Part shown: piece by piece, positions 22,917-33,905 of the stretch | Layout: each line of letters starts with the position of its first letter | Numbering within the stretch: the stretch's first letter is position 1 | Origin: Diplocarpon mali | Taxonomy: Eukaryota; Ascomycota; Leotiomycetes; Helotiales; Drepanopezizaceae | Length of the DNA stretch: 64,000 nt | NCBI GenBank assembly: GCA_024741835.1 | Contig: JAENRP010000016.1 | Location: 67,987 to 131,986 of the forward strand | Direction of reading: 5' to 3' | Made by a program: the position numbers and the translations under genes | Notes under the pieces: model-generated | Databases searched by the model: none | What the model saw: the letters and a program-made list of their open reading frames with translations, nothing else | What the model was told of the DNA's origin: nothing

Positions 22917-25061
22917 ATGATGTCTCCCAGAGACACGTCCTCGTTGGAAACAGGACCCGCGTCGGCGCCGCGTGAGCATAGGTCACCGTCGCCCTCTCAC
23001 CTCCAGAACCAGGAGCTGGAGCTGGAGCTGGAGCCGAAGCCGGGTAGGAATCTGAAGGAAGGAGATTTGGGTCATGGCGATGCTGGGGAGCTGTCGCCCT
23101 CTCCAGATGTCGCTAGTCTCGGTGCGGAGGTTGAGGCTGGGACTGTGACCGAGGCTGCTTCCAAGCTTGGGATAGCGAGAATCGCTACTCGGAATGAATT
23201 GGAAGAGAGATCTGGGGATGGGTACGAGAAAGAGGATGAGAATATGGGTGTGCTTGGAGAACCAGAGCCCAGATTGCCGGTCTTGGATGATGGGGGAGAG
23301 CCGGGAAGGGGAAATCACGATAGGGGATTGGCTAATATGGAGATTCCCGACAGCGAGGCTGATACTGAGGAGGCTGTTAGTCCTGTGAAGAGCGATGTTG
23401 TTGGGCTCGGGGCTGGTGGGGAGGACCAGGACCAGGATAGCCGGATGGAAGAGCAGAGCGGGGGCAGAGTGGCCGTTGATGGAGATCCCAAGGTTCAAGA
23501 CGAGGATTCTGCAGGTGGTGGGGTGGAAGCTGAAGAGGCTCGGTCAACTAAGCCGGAACTGGAGTCTACAACCAAAGCAAGTGGTGCAACCCAAGATCCA
23601 ATACCTGAAGCCGCCCATGATGAGGTTGTGGTACGTCAGTCAAAAGAATCGGCAATGGAGGATACAGCTGCAGCCAATGCTGTAATCCGAGACTCGGTAA
23701 CATTACCGTTCATCGACGATGGCAGTATAGCCATCTTCTCGGCCTTCGCGACATCTAACCTACAGCTTCAGACCCAAGCTACGCAGGCTACAGAGCAGGA
23801 CGGGATCGTCGATTCGCATTTTGCAGATGCGGTTGCTGTTATGTCTGATATTGGGGCTGGGAGTAGCACGCAGGGAATAGCTTCTTCTACCGAGATTGAT
23901 GTGGGAGATCAGACGGCTACAAAACAGATTCCGGCGGAGGATGTTGTGCAGTTGGCTGAGATTCCAGCCACTTCTGAGGAGAGTTCAGCTTGTATGGTGG
24001 ATGCTGTGCATGATCTGGAGATCCCAGCCTCTTCCGCCGAGGAAAGCGTAGCTGACGAAAGAGATGGAAGTGTAGTCGAGACTTGTCTGGATGCAGAACA
24101 TGTGGTTATAAGCGAAGAGGGTGTTACAAACAAGGAGAAAGTCGAATGCTCGTCATCGGAAAGCAGGGATCAGTCTGGAGACATTGAGATGCTTCCCCTT
24201 ACCCTGCAGGGAACTCTTTTCGCGGCATCAGAGCAGGATCCTCATGGCCAGACATCTTCGGAGAACGTACAAGAGCCTGCACATTTCGAGGTGTTTCCAC
24301 GATCCCTTCTGAACCCTACACCTACGGCATCTAAGCCGAATGATTCTCCAGAGGTCCCATGTTCAGATAATGAAGCTGACGCTACTACTGACGTCGAGAT
24401 GATTGTTGAATCTGTCCTTGACATTCCCTCACCGGCATCAACCGCTTGTCGGTCGATCCCAGACAGCGATGGCGAAGGCGATCGTTTTTCAGATATTGCG
24501 TCTTCCCAGAAGGAGACTACATCTTCTTCAAATCCACCTACGGTAAATTTCTCCACTCTCGAAGCAGCCCCTACTAGAAAGCACGACTCTCCACTATCTC
24601 AAACCATATCCTCGCTTTCTAAGTCAAAATTATCTCCAATGCAGCCACCACCAACAAGATCACCAAACACACATTCCAAAACTCCCTCTCTCTCCGCCTC
24701 TCCCCACACTTCTCCGCCCGTCCCCAAAGCAACACTGCCAAACCCATCAAGCCCAAACCCGCAGTCCAAATCTTCCAAGGACATCTTGATTACCGAACTC
24801 AAAGCTATCAAGACCGCCTCGATCCTCGCTCGCAACGCTTCTCTCGCGGCCGAGATCGCCACCAAGCGCGCCGCTGTCTTAGAAGTTACTGCCCAGCTCA
24901 CCAACCCCGCGCATGAGACGGTCAAGCGTCATATCAAGCTGCTGCATGACTACAATGATATCAGGGATGTGGGACAGGGACTGGTGGGGATGATTGCTGA
25001 TAATCGAGGGGTGAGGATTGGAGAGCTCTATGGGGAGTTTGGGGTTGGTTTGAAAGATTAA
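22917..25061 (+). CDS. swi5: Swi5-domain recombination mediator with very long disordered N-terminus
   Basis: One exon encodes 714 residues. Only the last ~94 (about 621-714) are recognisable: a helical segment followed by VKRHIKLLHDYNDIRDVGQG and the closing GVRIGELYGEFGV, the Swi5/Sae3 signature. Swi5 works with Sfr1/Mei5 to load and stabilise Rad51 or Dmc1 filaments in homologous recombination. The canonical protein is only about 85-100 residues, so over 600 residues here are extra: acidic, Glu/Asp/Ser/Ala-rich, low in hydrophobics and probably disordered. The frame is open throughout with no splice signal needed. Whether the long form is translated from the first ATG, or a shorter product starts internally, cannot be told from sequence. 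Confidence 0.85.
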   Translation: MMSPRDTSSLETGPASAPREHRSPSPSHLQNQELELELEPKPGRNLKEGDLGHGDAGELSPSPDVASLGAEVEAGTVTEAASKLGIARIATRNELEERSGDGYEKEDENMGVLGEPEPRLPVLDDGGEPGRGNHDRGLANMEIPDSEADTEEAVSPVKSDVVGLGAGGEDQDQDSRMEEQSGGRVAVDGDPKVQDEDSAGGGVEAEEARSTKPELESTTKASGATQDPIPEAAHDEVVVRQSKESAMEDTAAANAVIRDSVTLPFIDDGSIAIFSAFATSNLQLQTQATQATEQDGIVDSHFADAVAVMSDIGAGSSTQGIASSTEIDVGDQTATKQIPAEDVVQLAEIPATSEESSACMVDAVHDLEIPASSAEESVADERDGSVVETCLDAEHVVISEEGVTNKEKVECSSSESRDQSGDIEMLPLTLQGTLFAASEQDPHGQTSSENVQEPAHFEVFPRSLLNPTPTASKPNDSPEVPCSDNEADATTDVEMIVESVLDIPSPASTACRSIPDSDGEGDRFSDIASSQKETTSSSNPPTVNFSTLEAAPTRKHDSPLSQTISSLSKSKLSPMQPPPTRSPNTHSKTPSLSASPHTSPPVPKATLPNPSSPNPQSKSSKDILITELKAIKTASILARNASLAAEIATKRAAVLEVTAQLTNPAHETVKRHIKLLHDYNDIRDVGQGLVGMIADNRGVRIGELYGEFGVGLKD

Positions 25062-25503
25062 GGTGGAGATGGGAGATGCGAGAGTGGGGGGATCATGGAT
25101 GGGTAGAAGGATTGGGGAAGGAAAGGCCAGGAGGGCAGAAGAGAAACTGATCGGCTATTGATAGGCGAATAAACGCAGTAAGGGCGAAGGGTGTTGGGGA
25201 AGAGTGGCTAGGCGTTGCTGGATGGTCTTGAGATACCCATTTGTTTTTGCTTTAGCACCCGCTCCGGCGAAGTGTATTTCCAGTACCTAGTTTAAGCTCA
25301 AAGCATGGACCTGACATAGATCGACGACTTTCTCTTTTACCAAATCCTTAAAAGAAACGGTAGCAATGAGGAGAGTTATCTAAGAGAGGGCATCGCACAC
25401 CTCCCCACCACAAATCCAGGCCGCATAAGCAAAAGACACTCGTGAGCGCTCTTTTCCCTCCGTCCATGTCCTCTCAGCTGCGCTCCATCGACTCCCACCG
25501 CTC
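25062..25503. other. Convergent 3' intergenic region
   Basis: About 440 bases separate the stop of the rightward SWI5 gene from the stop of the leftward LURP-one-like gene. No gene is visible. Confidence 0.6.
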
Positions 25504-26338
25504 CTACTTTTTCTCGTTCTCCCGCTCATCCAAACAGACGCAGATCGCCGCCAGCATCGCCAGGTCCACGCCCGGTGCCACCGTCACATAGTACGTCTGC
25601 TGCCCGCCAAACACCTCGCGCACATTGAAGTAGCTCCGCGAGATCTGCGCGACGGTGGTCTTCCCCATGGAAATGGTTGCCGAGCGGTCCAGCCAGTCAC
25701 CTTTGATGAGCAGCTCGACGGGCGCGCGAGTGGAGGCGTTGGTGAACGTGGCGATCATTTTGGAGGAGCCGACTTTGGGAGAAGGGGGTGTTAGACAAGG
25801 AATTTTTCTTCTTGATCTTGAGACAGGGTGAGAGTGGGAAAGCGGGTGGGGTTCACGATGGAGCAGCCATGTTCTGATTTTCGCGTAATTTATTTTTAAG
25901 AGATGCATGTTTGGGGGGGAGGGGGAAGAGAGTTAGGGTGGGAGAACGTAGTACGTACTAGAGAACTTCCCCTTGACCTCAAACAGCACCTCTCCCCGCG
26001 CTCCCTCGGCGTAAAAACTCTTGTGCAGGCTCAGCAGTCTGGTTCGCAGCGAGAAGAGCGCGCGCCCGCTCGAGTCAGCGAACTCTTTACGGTCCGAGAG
26101 GGAAAGGGTCGTCCCGCGGCACTGCACGACTTCGTGGTTGTTCTCGTCGACTATGTGGAATGTGTCGCCGGAGAGCGACCTGTGTGAAGGGGCCAGAGGT
26201 TAGCTGAGTTTGGGGGAAAGGGAGGGGGAGGACGTACCAGACCTTCTCTTTCATTACCAGTGTCGTCTGCTTGCCGACGCAGTACGCGGGGTTCACGCCC
26301 AGCGGCGGGTTCACGGGTGCGAGACGGATCTGAGGCAT
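25504..26338 (-). CDS. LURP-one-related (LOR/tubby-like C-terminal fold) protein
   Basis: Three exons on the minus strand (26338-26238, 26179-25959, 25772-25504) give 196 residues, typical for the LOR (DUF567) family. The start MPQIRLAPVNPPLGVNPAYC leads to alternating strand-like segments: a TTLVMKEKVW segment, DTFHIVDENNHEVVQC, then FSLRTRLLSLHKSFYAEG, and a second half with STRAPVELLIKGDWLDRSA. A hydrophobic C-terminal helix (GVDLAMLAAICVCLDE) closes the barrel, as in phospholipid-scramblase-like and tubby-like proteins. Function in fungi is unknown; membrane or phosphoinositide association is only inferred from the fold. The second intron uses a TTCTCCCAAAG acceptor, chosen because it keeps frame and gives a family-like IGSSKMIATF block. 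Confidence 0.82.
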
Positions 26339-28153
26339 CGCGGTTGTTGGTGTGTTGTAAGTTTGCGGGTGGCGGGTGGCGGGTACTCGACGGTGACGTT
26401 GAAGCTGAGCTGGGCTAGATACTTGGAGTTGGATGTGGGCGGTTTAGTGAATCCTCTCGTTCTTGCGCGAGTGAGTTTATCGTAGGTGAGTCGAAACTGG
26501 GCCAATAGAGGTATCAGATATCAACGAAAGAAAAGTGAAAAGGCCCATCCATAGAGAAATATGGATGTGTGTGCTCTCTCCTGCTCCTCCTACCTCACCC
26601 CTTGGGAGCTTAGCTTTCTGCCGAGATAACAGCAAGCTGCGCCTTCATCATTGTGAAACCGGTCATTGACATGACGGCCTCTCGTTGGCTACTGTTTGCC
26701 GCGAGGCTTCCCAGCTAACTACAAAGTAAGCCTTGGGGGAAGGCTTAGACCGGATTGTGCGTGTTTGATCTGCTGGTCCCTGGGTTGATCATGGAGCTCC
26801 GTCTTGCCGGGATTGGTTCCGAGGATGCGGGGAGTGCTTGATGCAACAGCAATAGACATGATATACTTCGTACGCACTGTGAACCTCGCTCTGAGTATCC
26901 GGTTGGTCGGGTCAAGTAGAGCCAACGGTCTGCTTCGATGTTAACAAGGGGAGAGCATGCCGTTCGCGCAAAGTCGGAGAATTGTCCGCAACTATCTGTC
27001 CGACTGTGAACGGCTGCGGGGTGAGCTAGGGGCTAGAGGCTTGGCGCGCTACGGTCCCACGCGACTAGAATAGACACGTGATAAGGTCTCTAGCATCTCA
27101 CCCGTTGGAACACTGGCGCCTCGTCCGCTGCTGTTCAACAGAGTCACATGCAGTCAAGTGTCGGCCAGAGACCCCCATTGTTCTGCGGGTCGTCTGGAGG
27201 ATTGGGAGGTTGTTGGTGATGCGTACCTTCATGGAATAATGCACGGGAAGTTATGGGATGAGAAGATATGTCAAGCTATGTGGCCGGAGTAAGAAAGGTA
27301 GGAGACGTCACTTGCCCTTTTCCTATTAATTCTGACATGCAATTTGATAGATTAAAGCCGACTTAGACGCCTTGTCTCGGGTTCCATGGGCGGATCAGCC
27401 CTGGAAACCCCCGGTGTGTACAGGAGTTCGTTCCCTGACAGCCGTAGAGCTTGTTTTCCAGCGGACTTCGAGCAGCTGAGTGTCTCGAGAACTGCATCTT
27501 TTTCCTTGAGTATCAAAACACATCGAACGAGTTCTAGGAAAGAATGCCGAAAGAGGCCTTGCATGTTTCTGGACGAGATGCCCCTAAGAGAAGAGCTAAC
27601 AAGAATCTAAACTCAGTAGGTGTTGCTTGTTGTGACGACGGGAGCACGTTGCAGAGATGAAAATTACGCACGTATAGCTGCAGTCATGCCTACCGAGACC
27701 CTGACTCGGTCTGTTCGGGTTCGTGCCTCGATCCATACCAGACATTGAATGTGGTTGGATATAGCCAGTCAATATGCAGATACCCCAGGCGGGTACCACA
27801 ACCTACGGGCCAGAAAGAGATATTGGAAGCAAAAACTTTGTACCGGGATATTACGTTCTGGGGCTTGAGCTTGGGTCTACTGCAAAGAGGTTGCGGGGGC
27901 TTACAAACTCAAACATTTTTGAGGGCAGCTGAAGCAGTGCTGACAGCAGCTGCCTACCATGCAGCTTATGTGTCCATAAAGGTGCTCATGCTACGGGAAA
28001 CGGATCGTGTGTTAGATTCGGCTATTATACCTAAGCCCGGGTTTCTGCTTCAAGGTTACGCCCATTATCTTCATCTTAGGCAAAAACCACCAGACTTGTT
28101 TACGTGCCTACCAAAAATTAGCCACTGTGTCAAATACGCCATCAAAATCAAGG
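26339..28153. other. Divergent 1.8 kb intergenic region
   Basis: This lies between the leftward LOR gene and the rightward calpain gene and should contain both promoters. The open frame at 27745-28176 lacks domain content and overlaps the calpain start, so I do not call it. Confidence 0.5.
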
Positions 28154-30557
28154 ATGACCTCTCAGGGACTCATTGACAAGTTCTGGGAGACGAGGATTCG
28201 GAAAGCACCAAATGTTGCAAGCTGTAAGCTCAGGTCAACTCTCGTCGAAACATAGTTAACAGAGCCAGCTCCCTCTGTCTTACCCAAGAACCTCCTTGCT
28301 CAAATGGTCGGCAATTGCATGCCTCAAGGGACTGTGACTGGCAGGCCCGTCGCCGAATCTTATGACCGCGCCGTGAAAGAGTGTGAAGCCAAGATCCGTC
28401 AGATCGTAGCAGAATGTCGACGAACCAACACCAAGTACTCTGATCCACATTTCGACCTTGACGACATGCAGTATTGCCTACAGCCTCTGTCGGCCAAGGA
28501 AGAAGCACTACCCTCCTCTGGAGCCTATCGTGATATCTGCGATACCGTGACGTATGAAGTCACGCAAAGAGGTGTATCTACAGGAGACAAGATTTCGTGG
28601 GGAGACATCCAGCCAGCAGATCAAAGGGCTCAACAAGTTGATATATTCTCGAGACCTGCGTGTGCGAAGAGAGTCGGCGCTATCTTCGAAGATCCCAAGT
28701 TCCATGAAAAGAAGGACGTGCACGTAAAAGACTTGCGTCAGGGCTGCGAGGGCGACTGTTGGTTCATCGCCTCTATCGGCTCGCTGTGCGTCGAGGAGCG
28801 ATCGTCGCAACTCTTTGAGAAAATATGCCCCCCTCCGCTGCGAGACGAGAAAGTTGGTGTCTATGGATTTGTGTTTCACCGTGATGGAGAGTGGATCTCT
28901 GAAATCATCGACGATAAGCTGTACCTTTCTGCTCCGGACTACGACGATTGTGACGACAGCCGAAGAGATGTCTGGGATCAGGCCCATTCCCGCCTAGACC
29001 CGGAGGTTTCTCGCAGGCTTTATCGTAAAACTTTCCAAACAGGGTCGGATGCGTTGTATTTTGCTAGCTGTGCCCACCCCCAGCAAACATGGGTACCATT
29101 ACTCGAGATGGCGTTTGCAAAGGCCCATGGAGACTTCGATGCCATTAACGGAGGCTGGCCTGGAGAAGGTGTCGAGGATCTCACGGGAGGTATTACTACC
29201 GAGATCGTCTCGGCTGATATCCTTGATCGTGACCGGCTCTGGGAGGAGTCGTTCCTCAAAGTCAACAAAGAGTTCTTGTTTGGTGCTGGCACGAGACATT
29301 ATGGTAACCGTGCTGAAGACCAAAGTGGTGGCCGACAAGGGATTCAAGACGGCCATGCATACTCTGTCATTAGAGCGGTCGCGTACAAGGGAGAACGTCT
29401 TCTGATGGTCAAGAATCCTTGGGGGGATACAGGTTCGGTGTCCACGGAATGATGGTGGCACATAATACTGATCTCGGATAGAATGGAATGGGCGTTGGAG
29501 CGACGGCTCGAAAGAGTGGACTCCCGAAGCCCTTAGAGAATTAGACTTCACGTTCGGCAACGAAGGCATCTTCTGGATGCCCTACGAGTCATTCCTCGAG
29601 CGCTTTGTCGAGATCTGGCGCGCCCGCCTCTTCACCGAGGACTGGAACGTGTCTCAACACTGGACCACCATCCAAGTCCCATGGTCCGGCGACTATAATG
29701 ACACCGAATTCGAATTCGAGCTCACCGAAGCTACTACAACCGTCATCGTTCTGTCCCAACTCGACAGCCGGTACTTTGACGGCTTGAAGGGACAGTACAG
29801 CTTCCAGCTCGCTTTCCGCCTGCATTCTGCTGGCAAGAAGGAAGAGTACATCGTAAGGGGATATTCGAGCGGCGAGAGGAGTGCTGTGGCGGAGGTTGAT
29901 CTCGAACCGGGAGTTTACAGGGTGTTATTGCAGATCGAGGCTACGAGACGGACTTGGATACCAAAGATTGAGGACGTGGTGAAGAGCAACTGGTTAGATA
30001 GGAGGGATAAGCTGATCAGGATTGGGTTGAGCTACGATTTGGCGCATGCGAAGAGGAAGGTCGAGGAGGCTGTGGCTAAGAAAGAGGATGTGAAAGTCGA
30101 GGAGAAAAAGGTTGAGGCTGCGAAGCCTGAAGAAAATGTGCAGGAGAAGCCAAAGGAACTCGAAATCAAAGCATCCAAAGAGGGCGAGTCTCCCCAGAGT
30201 GAAGAATCAGCAGTCAAAACTGCCGGCTCAGCTGAAGCCAAAGGACGTGATTCAGAGCCTGAACGAACATCGCCTCCCTCAACTGTCATTAGAGATGGCG
30301 ATGATGCTGATGACGACGACGATGACTACGAAGACGATGCAGACGGTAATAATGCACCTTGGAATGCTCAATTAGTGATCAGTCTGAGAGTGTTCTGTCT
30401 CAAGACGACAGCCACGATCAAAGTCGTGAGAATGAAAGAGGAAGATGCCACAGTGGAGACGAAGGCCAGATTGGACGTCGATGATCCGGAGAAGGACGCC
30501 TCGAAGCCCGTTCTCGAGATTGATTCTGCTGTTGAGGTTGTGGCCAAGGAAGACTAG
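28154..30557 (+). CDS. Calpain-like cysteine protease
   Basis: The papain-like catalytic domain is complete: Cys in QGCEGDCWFIAS (about residue 187), His in QDGHAYSVI (about 386) and Asn in VKNPWG (about 406). A C2-like or calpain beta-sandwich domain follows, with W-rich blocks such as WNGRWSDGSKEW and WTTIQVPWSGDYND. The tail is acidic and Lys/Glu-rich, with a short Asp run, before a final folded block. Suggested exons are 28154-28223, 28269-29432 and 29482-30557 (769 aa). Exon 1 is tentative: it adds MTSQGLIDKFWETRIRKAPN, resembling the N-terminus of fungal calpains; without it the first ATG is 28304. The 49-base intron has an unusual GTTCGG donor. No EF-hand domain is present, so calcium dependence is uncertain. 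Confidence 0.85.
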
Positions 30558-31544
30558 GGTCTGGCGTTGCTGCGGAAGGGAATGGAGCCTTCCGTATGAA
30601 GGTGAGCTAAGAAAGGAAGCTATCATTGTCCGGGGTCTCTATTGTAATTTTTGCAACTGGCCTCTAAATATGCGATAAAGCAATTCTGTGATCTATTTGT
30701 TTACTACACATCGGCTATGAAAAAAGCTTGGCGATTTCTCCACAGACGATCCCGAAGCCAGACCGGGAAGGAAGCCAAGCTTGTTTTTCGGCTTTAATGA
30801 TTGCATTTTCAGGCTCACAGTAGCCGAACATAGAGCCCTGTATACCACAATCTGACGGTTCGTTGCATACTAGAGCTGGCGCTGATGCTACTTCTGCGAT
30901 GGCCATTTAAGACGGAACAGCGACGGAATTCTGGCTTGAGCTCCGACACTACACGCGTACGAAAACAAGGGAGAATCCCGTCGGCAAGTGCTCGATTTCA
31001 AGCTCGAGAGTAGAAAGCCAGAATTCTCATCCTCGAAGCAGATAGAAAGTCTGACCGCAGCAGCGTCATAACGTAGGGGAGTATGCCTCATTTCAGCCGT
31101 CGGATGCGTATCAGTCAGTCCCAGGTGAGAATTGTCATGCATCCACGCCTAGCAACAAGACTAGACTCGATCTGGGTGGCAGGAATATCTATGAAGACGA
31201 TCTCCATCCTTTTGAACCCGGCCTTATTAAACGAAGCAGGAACTTTGTCCTGAAGAGTAGGGCAGCTCTGAAGTGCAATATGTAGCAGAGGAGCTCTGGC
31301 TTTTTATGGAATGTCGTACTTTGGCCCTTAGGTTTCTGCTAAGCACTAGGAGTATCTCATGGGCTTCAAACTACAAGGAGTCCGCCCTTGGACTCTTTCC
31401 TATTGAAGCAGATTCTTTCTCTCAGACGTGGGTTTTCAAGCCTTGATCCACCTGTCTACGAAGAATTCCTAAGTCTGGAACAGGAACTGCTCTAGTGGAG
31501 AGACGAGTTATAGTACTAGCGAATTGAAATCAGCCAATTGCTTT
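30558..31544. other. Intergenic region between calpain gene and LTR element
   Basis: About 1 kb without a supportable gene. Composition turns AT-rich toward 31.5 kb where the LTR element begins. Confidence 0.55.
31540..31544. repeat. Target-site duplication, left copy (GCTTT)
   Basis: GCTTT immediately precedes the TG of the left LTR and is repeated exactly after the CA of the right LTR at 37181-37185. A 5-base duplication is what LTR-retroelement integrases make. Confidence 0.85.
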
Positions 31545-31650
31545 TGTTAGAATATATAAGGGTTGGAGATTAAGGCTTATGTAAGCATACCTTGTATATA
31601 TACTCCTGCAGCTTGATAGAACTTAGAATCTTTACCTTTAGATTCTGTTA
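31545..31650. repeat. Left LTR
   Basis: Starts TGTTAGAATATA and ends TTTAGATTCTGTTA; aligns end to end with 37071-37180 except for substitutions and about four extra bases in the right copy (ATTTATAT insert). The canonical terminal CA has become TA, fitting transition decay. Confidence 0.88.
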
Positions 31651-31663
31651 TAGTAGCAATACC
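31651..31663 (+). other. Possible degraded primer-binding site
   Basis: TAGTAGCAATACC follows the left LTR directly. It resembles TGGTAGCG-type initiator-Met sites of copia elements after G-to-A changes. The resemblance is short and only suggestive. Confidence 0.3.
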
Positions 31664-32169
31664 TAGATTCTAATAACAAAATTAGCTTGATTATTCTTAT
31701 TAATTGATAAAAACCTCTGTACTTGCTTATTAGTAAAAACGATTATATAACGATTCCCCAAATAAAACCTTATATACTTATACCCCTATTTTTTACCCCT
31801 TTTCTACGAAATTTTTTTTCTTATAACCCTTAATATAATATCTAATAAGATCACTAATGTAGAGACTAGAAAATATAGGAATCTCGTAATATAGGTCCTA
31901 TGATCGGCGCTAGGCCGATAGGAGGATAAATAGGGCTCTATTCTATACTTAGGAATAGCGCGTATTGCTATAGTATATAAATATACCCTTAACTTAGGAA
32001 TTATTCCTAATACCTTATTACGGATAGCCTAATTATAGTGCTTCCCTCTATTGTTTTTAAGTCTTTCCTAAGGCCTACTCTTGTATGTTTTTCACTTAGA
32101 TTTTTATTAATAACTTATATAGGGACTGTTTCTTTAAGAATCCGCCTTTATATGCCCTTTGTAATGATT

Positions 32170-33388
32170 GTAGCGACACAGAACCGCCGAAGTGCGGTGT
32201 GACGGCGGAAGCAAGGCATAAGTCGATAAAGTCAGTGAGATCAATGCTGCCTAATCGTATAGAATTCAAAGCTAAAGAGTAAGTACAAAGTAGGAGACTT
32301 CCCCTCTTATATGCCCTTCTTGACTTAGGACCTATGGAAGTCGATCTCTACTAACAACTCGCGTTCTATCTACTAAAGGAAAGGTATAGCCAAGAGGCGG
32401 CATATCTCTTGTATCAGTCTGTTTCATCTACGTTTATACTACTGTTTCTGTCGCATATGCTCTGACAGTTGTGACAGCAGGAGCAAGGCACAAGTTGATA
32501 AAGTCACTGAGATCAAGGCTACCTAATTGTATAGAATTCAAAGCTAAGGAGTGAGTACAAAGTAGGAAACCTCTCTTCTAATATATCCTCCTCGACCTAG
32601 GACTTATAGAAGTCGATCTCTACTACTAAGTTATGTTCTATCTACTAAAGGAAAGGTACGACAAAGGTGCGGCATATCTCTTGTATCAGTCTGTTTCGCC
32701 TCTGTTTGTACTACTGTTCTGTCATACCTGTTCTGACAGTTCCGTGCTTCTGTTGCGCCGTGACAACAGTCCTGTGCACAGCTGTAAACCGTGATATGCG
32801 GGATCAAGTATGGTAGCAAGAAGGAGGTGCAAAGGCATATTCTATAGGTCTAATACGAAAGAAACGAAGAAGTTTGAAAGCCTTTATTAAGAGAGAGCCC
32901 TTCCTCCTTATATACATTAGCAAAAAGCTCTTTAGCCTATTTATATGATATTATATAAGAATATCCTTATATACCTTATTAAGATCGATTTAAGGTAACC
33001 CTATATTAATCGAGATTGCAAACCTTAAATGCTATACTTTAAGATAATTACAAGTAACCTTAAGGTGCTATTATTATAACGATAGTACCTTAAGGTTATT
33101 TATAATTATCTTAAAGTATAGCATTTAAGGTTTGCAATCTCGATTAAGGTAGGGTTACCTCGAATCGATCTTAATAAGGTATATAAGGATATTCTTATAT
33201 AATATCATATAAATAGGCTAAAGAGCTTTTAGCTGATATATTTAAAGAGGAAGGGCTCTCTCTTAAAGAGGGTTTTCTAACTTCTTCGTTTCTTTCGTAT
33301 TAGACCTATAGAATACGCCTTTGCACCTCCTTCTCGCTCCCACACTTGATCTTGCATTTTGGCGGTTCTGCGTCTTTACACGATCGCT
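32170..33388. mobile_element. Foldback (long inverted repeat) element interrupted by an LTR insertion
   Basis: The sequence from about 32796 to 33070 is the near-perfect reverse complement of 33083 to 33357, symmetric around 33076.5 with no net indels and a spacer of about 12 bases. The arms continue outward: GACACAGAACCGCCGAAGTGC at 32175-32195 pairs with the reverse complement of about 33358-33380, but only if the 599-base insertion at 32198-32796 is removed. The original element was thus about 615 bases with arms near 300 bases. No coding capacity is visible. Such structures may be MITE-like or could template hairpin RNA. Confidence 0.8.
32198..32796. mobile_element. 599-base solo-LTR-like insertion with internal tandem duplication
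   Basis: The insertion begins TGTGACGGCGG and ends ACCGTGATA, and is flanked by a 5-base duplication TGCGG (32193-32197 and 32797-32801). The uninterrupted site survives in the opposite arm of the foldback element, which proves the insertion boundaries. Inside are two tandem copies of about 270 bases (32198-32467 and 32470-32738), each starting TGTGAC and ending CTGACA, plus a 58-base remainder. It may be a solo LTR whose interior duplicated, or two LTR copies fused by recombination. Confidence 0.7.
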
Positions 33389-33860
33389 TCTATTTATTTA
33401 AAATCAGCTTAAAACTCAATAAGACTCGACCAACCTACTATAGAAGCTTCAGAGCGCACCCTTTACTGCGTTAAGCAGTATGACCACCTCCTCCTTAAAG
33501 GCGCCGCAGGTGTAAGCCGATATAATAGCCTCTTAAAAGGCGAGGAGAGGTCCGCTAGCGCTCTAGCAGCCGTTGCTTAGAACCGTATAACAAACGCAAC
33601 GCGCACTAAAGGTACTATTAAAGCACTAAAAATCGAGATTGCTAGTACTCCTGCGTACGATGCACCGCATACACGCGTCGTTGCGCTCCGTCGTAGGCTT
33701 AGGCACACGGCGGGCAGGTGGGGCGGGGCTCTCAGGCGGCGGCGGCGGCGGCTCGTCGCCTATGGCCGAGTTTTTGAAGACCTTGAGGAGATGCGACACG
33801 GCTATACCGTAGAAGGGGACTAGCTTAACGAAAACTGATCGACTGGATGTAGTCGTAGAG
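33389..33860. other. Unassigned interior of the LTR element
   Basis: This stretch is less AT-rich than 31.6-32.1 kb and includes a GGC run at 33736-33753. I find no open frame of useful length. It may be a stop-riddled transposon fragment. Confidence 0.4.
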
Positions 33861-33905
33861 CGCGTTGGTGATTACTTACTGTGAGGGATATGTTCCTCGG
33901 ATTGA

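Noticed and set aside
27745..28176. 143-codon open frame on plus
   Set aside because: Runs into the calpain first exon in another frame and has no recognisable motif.
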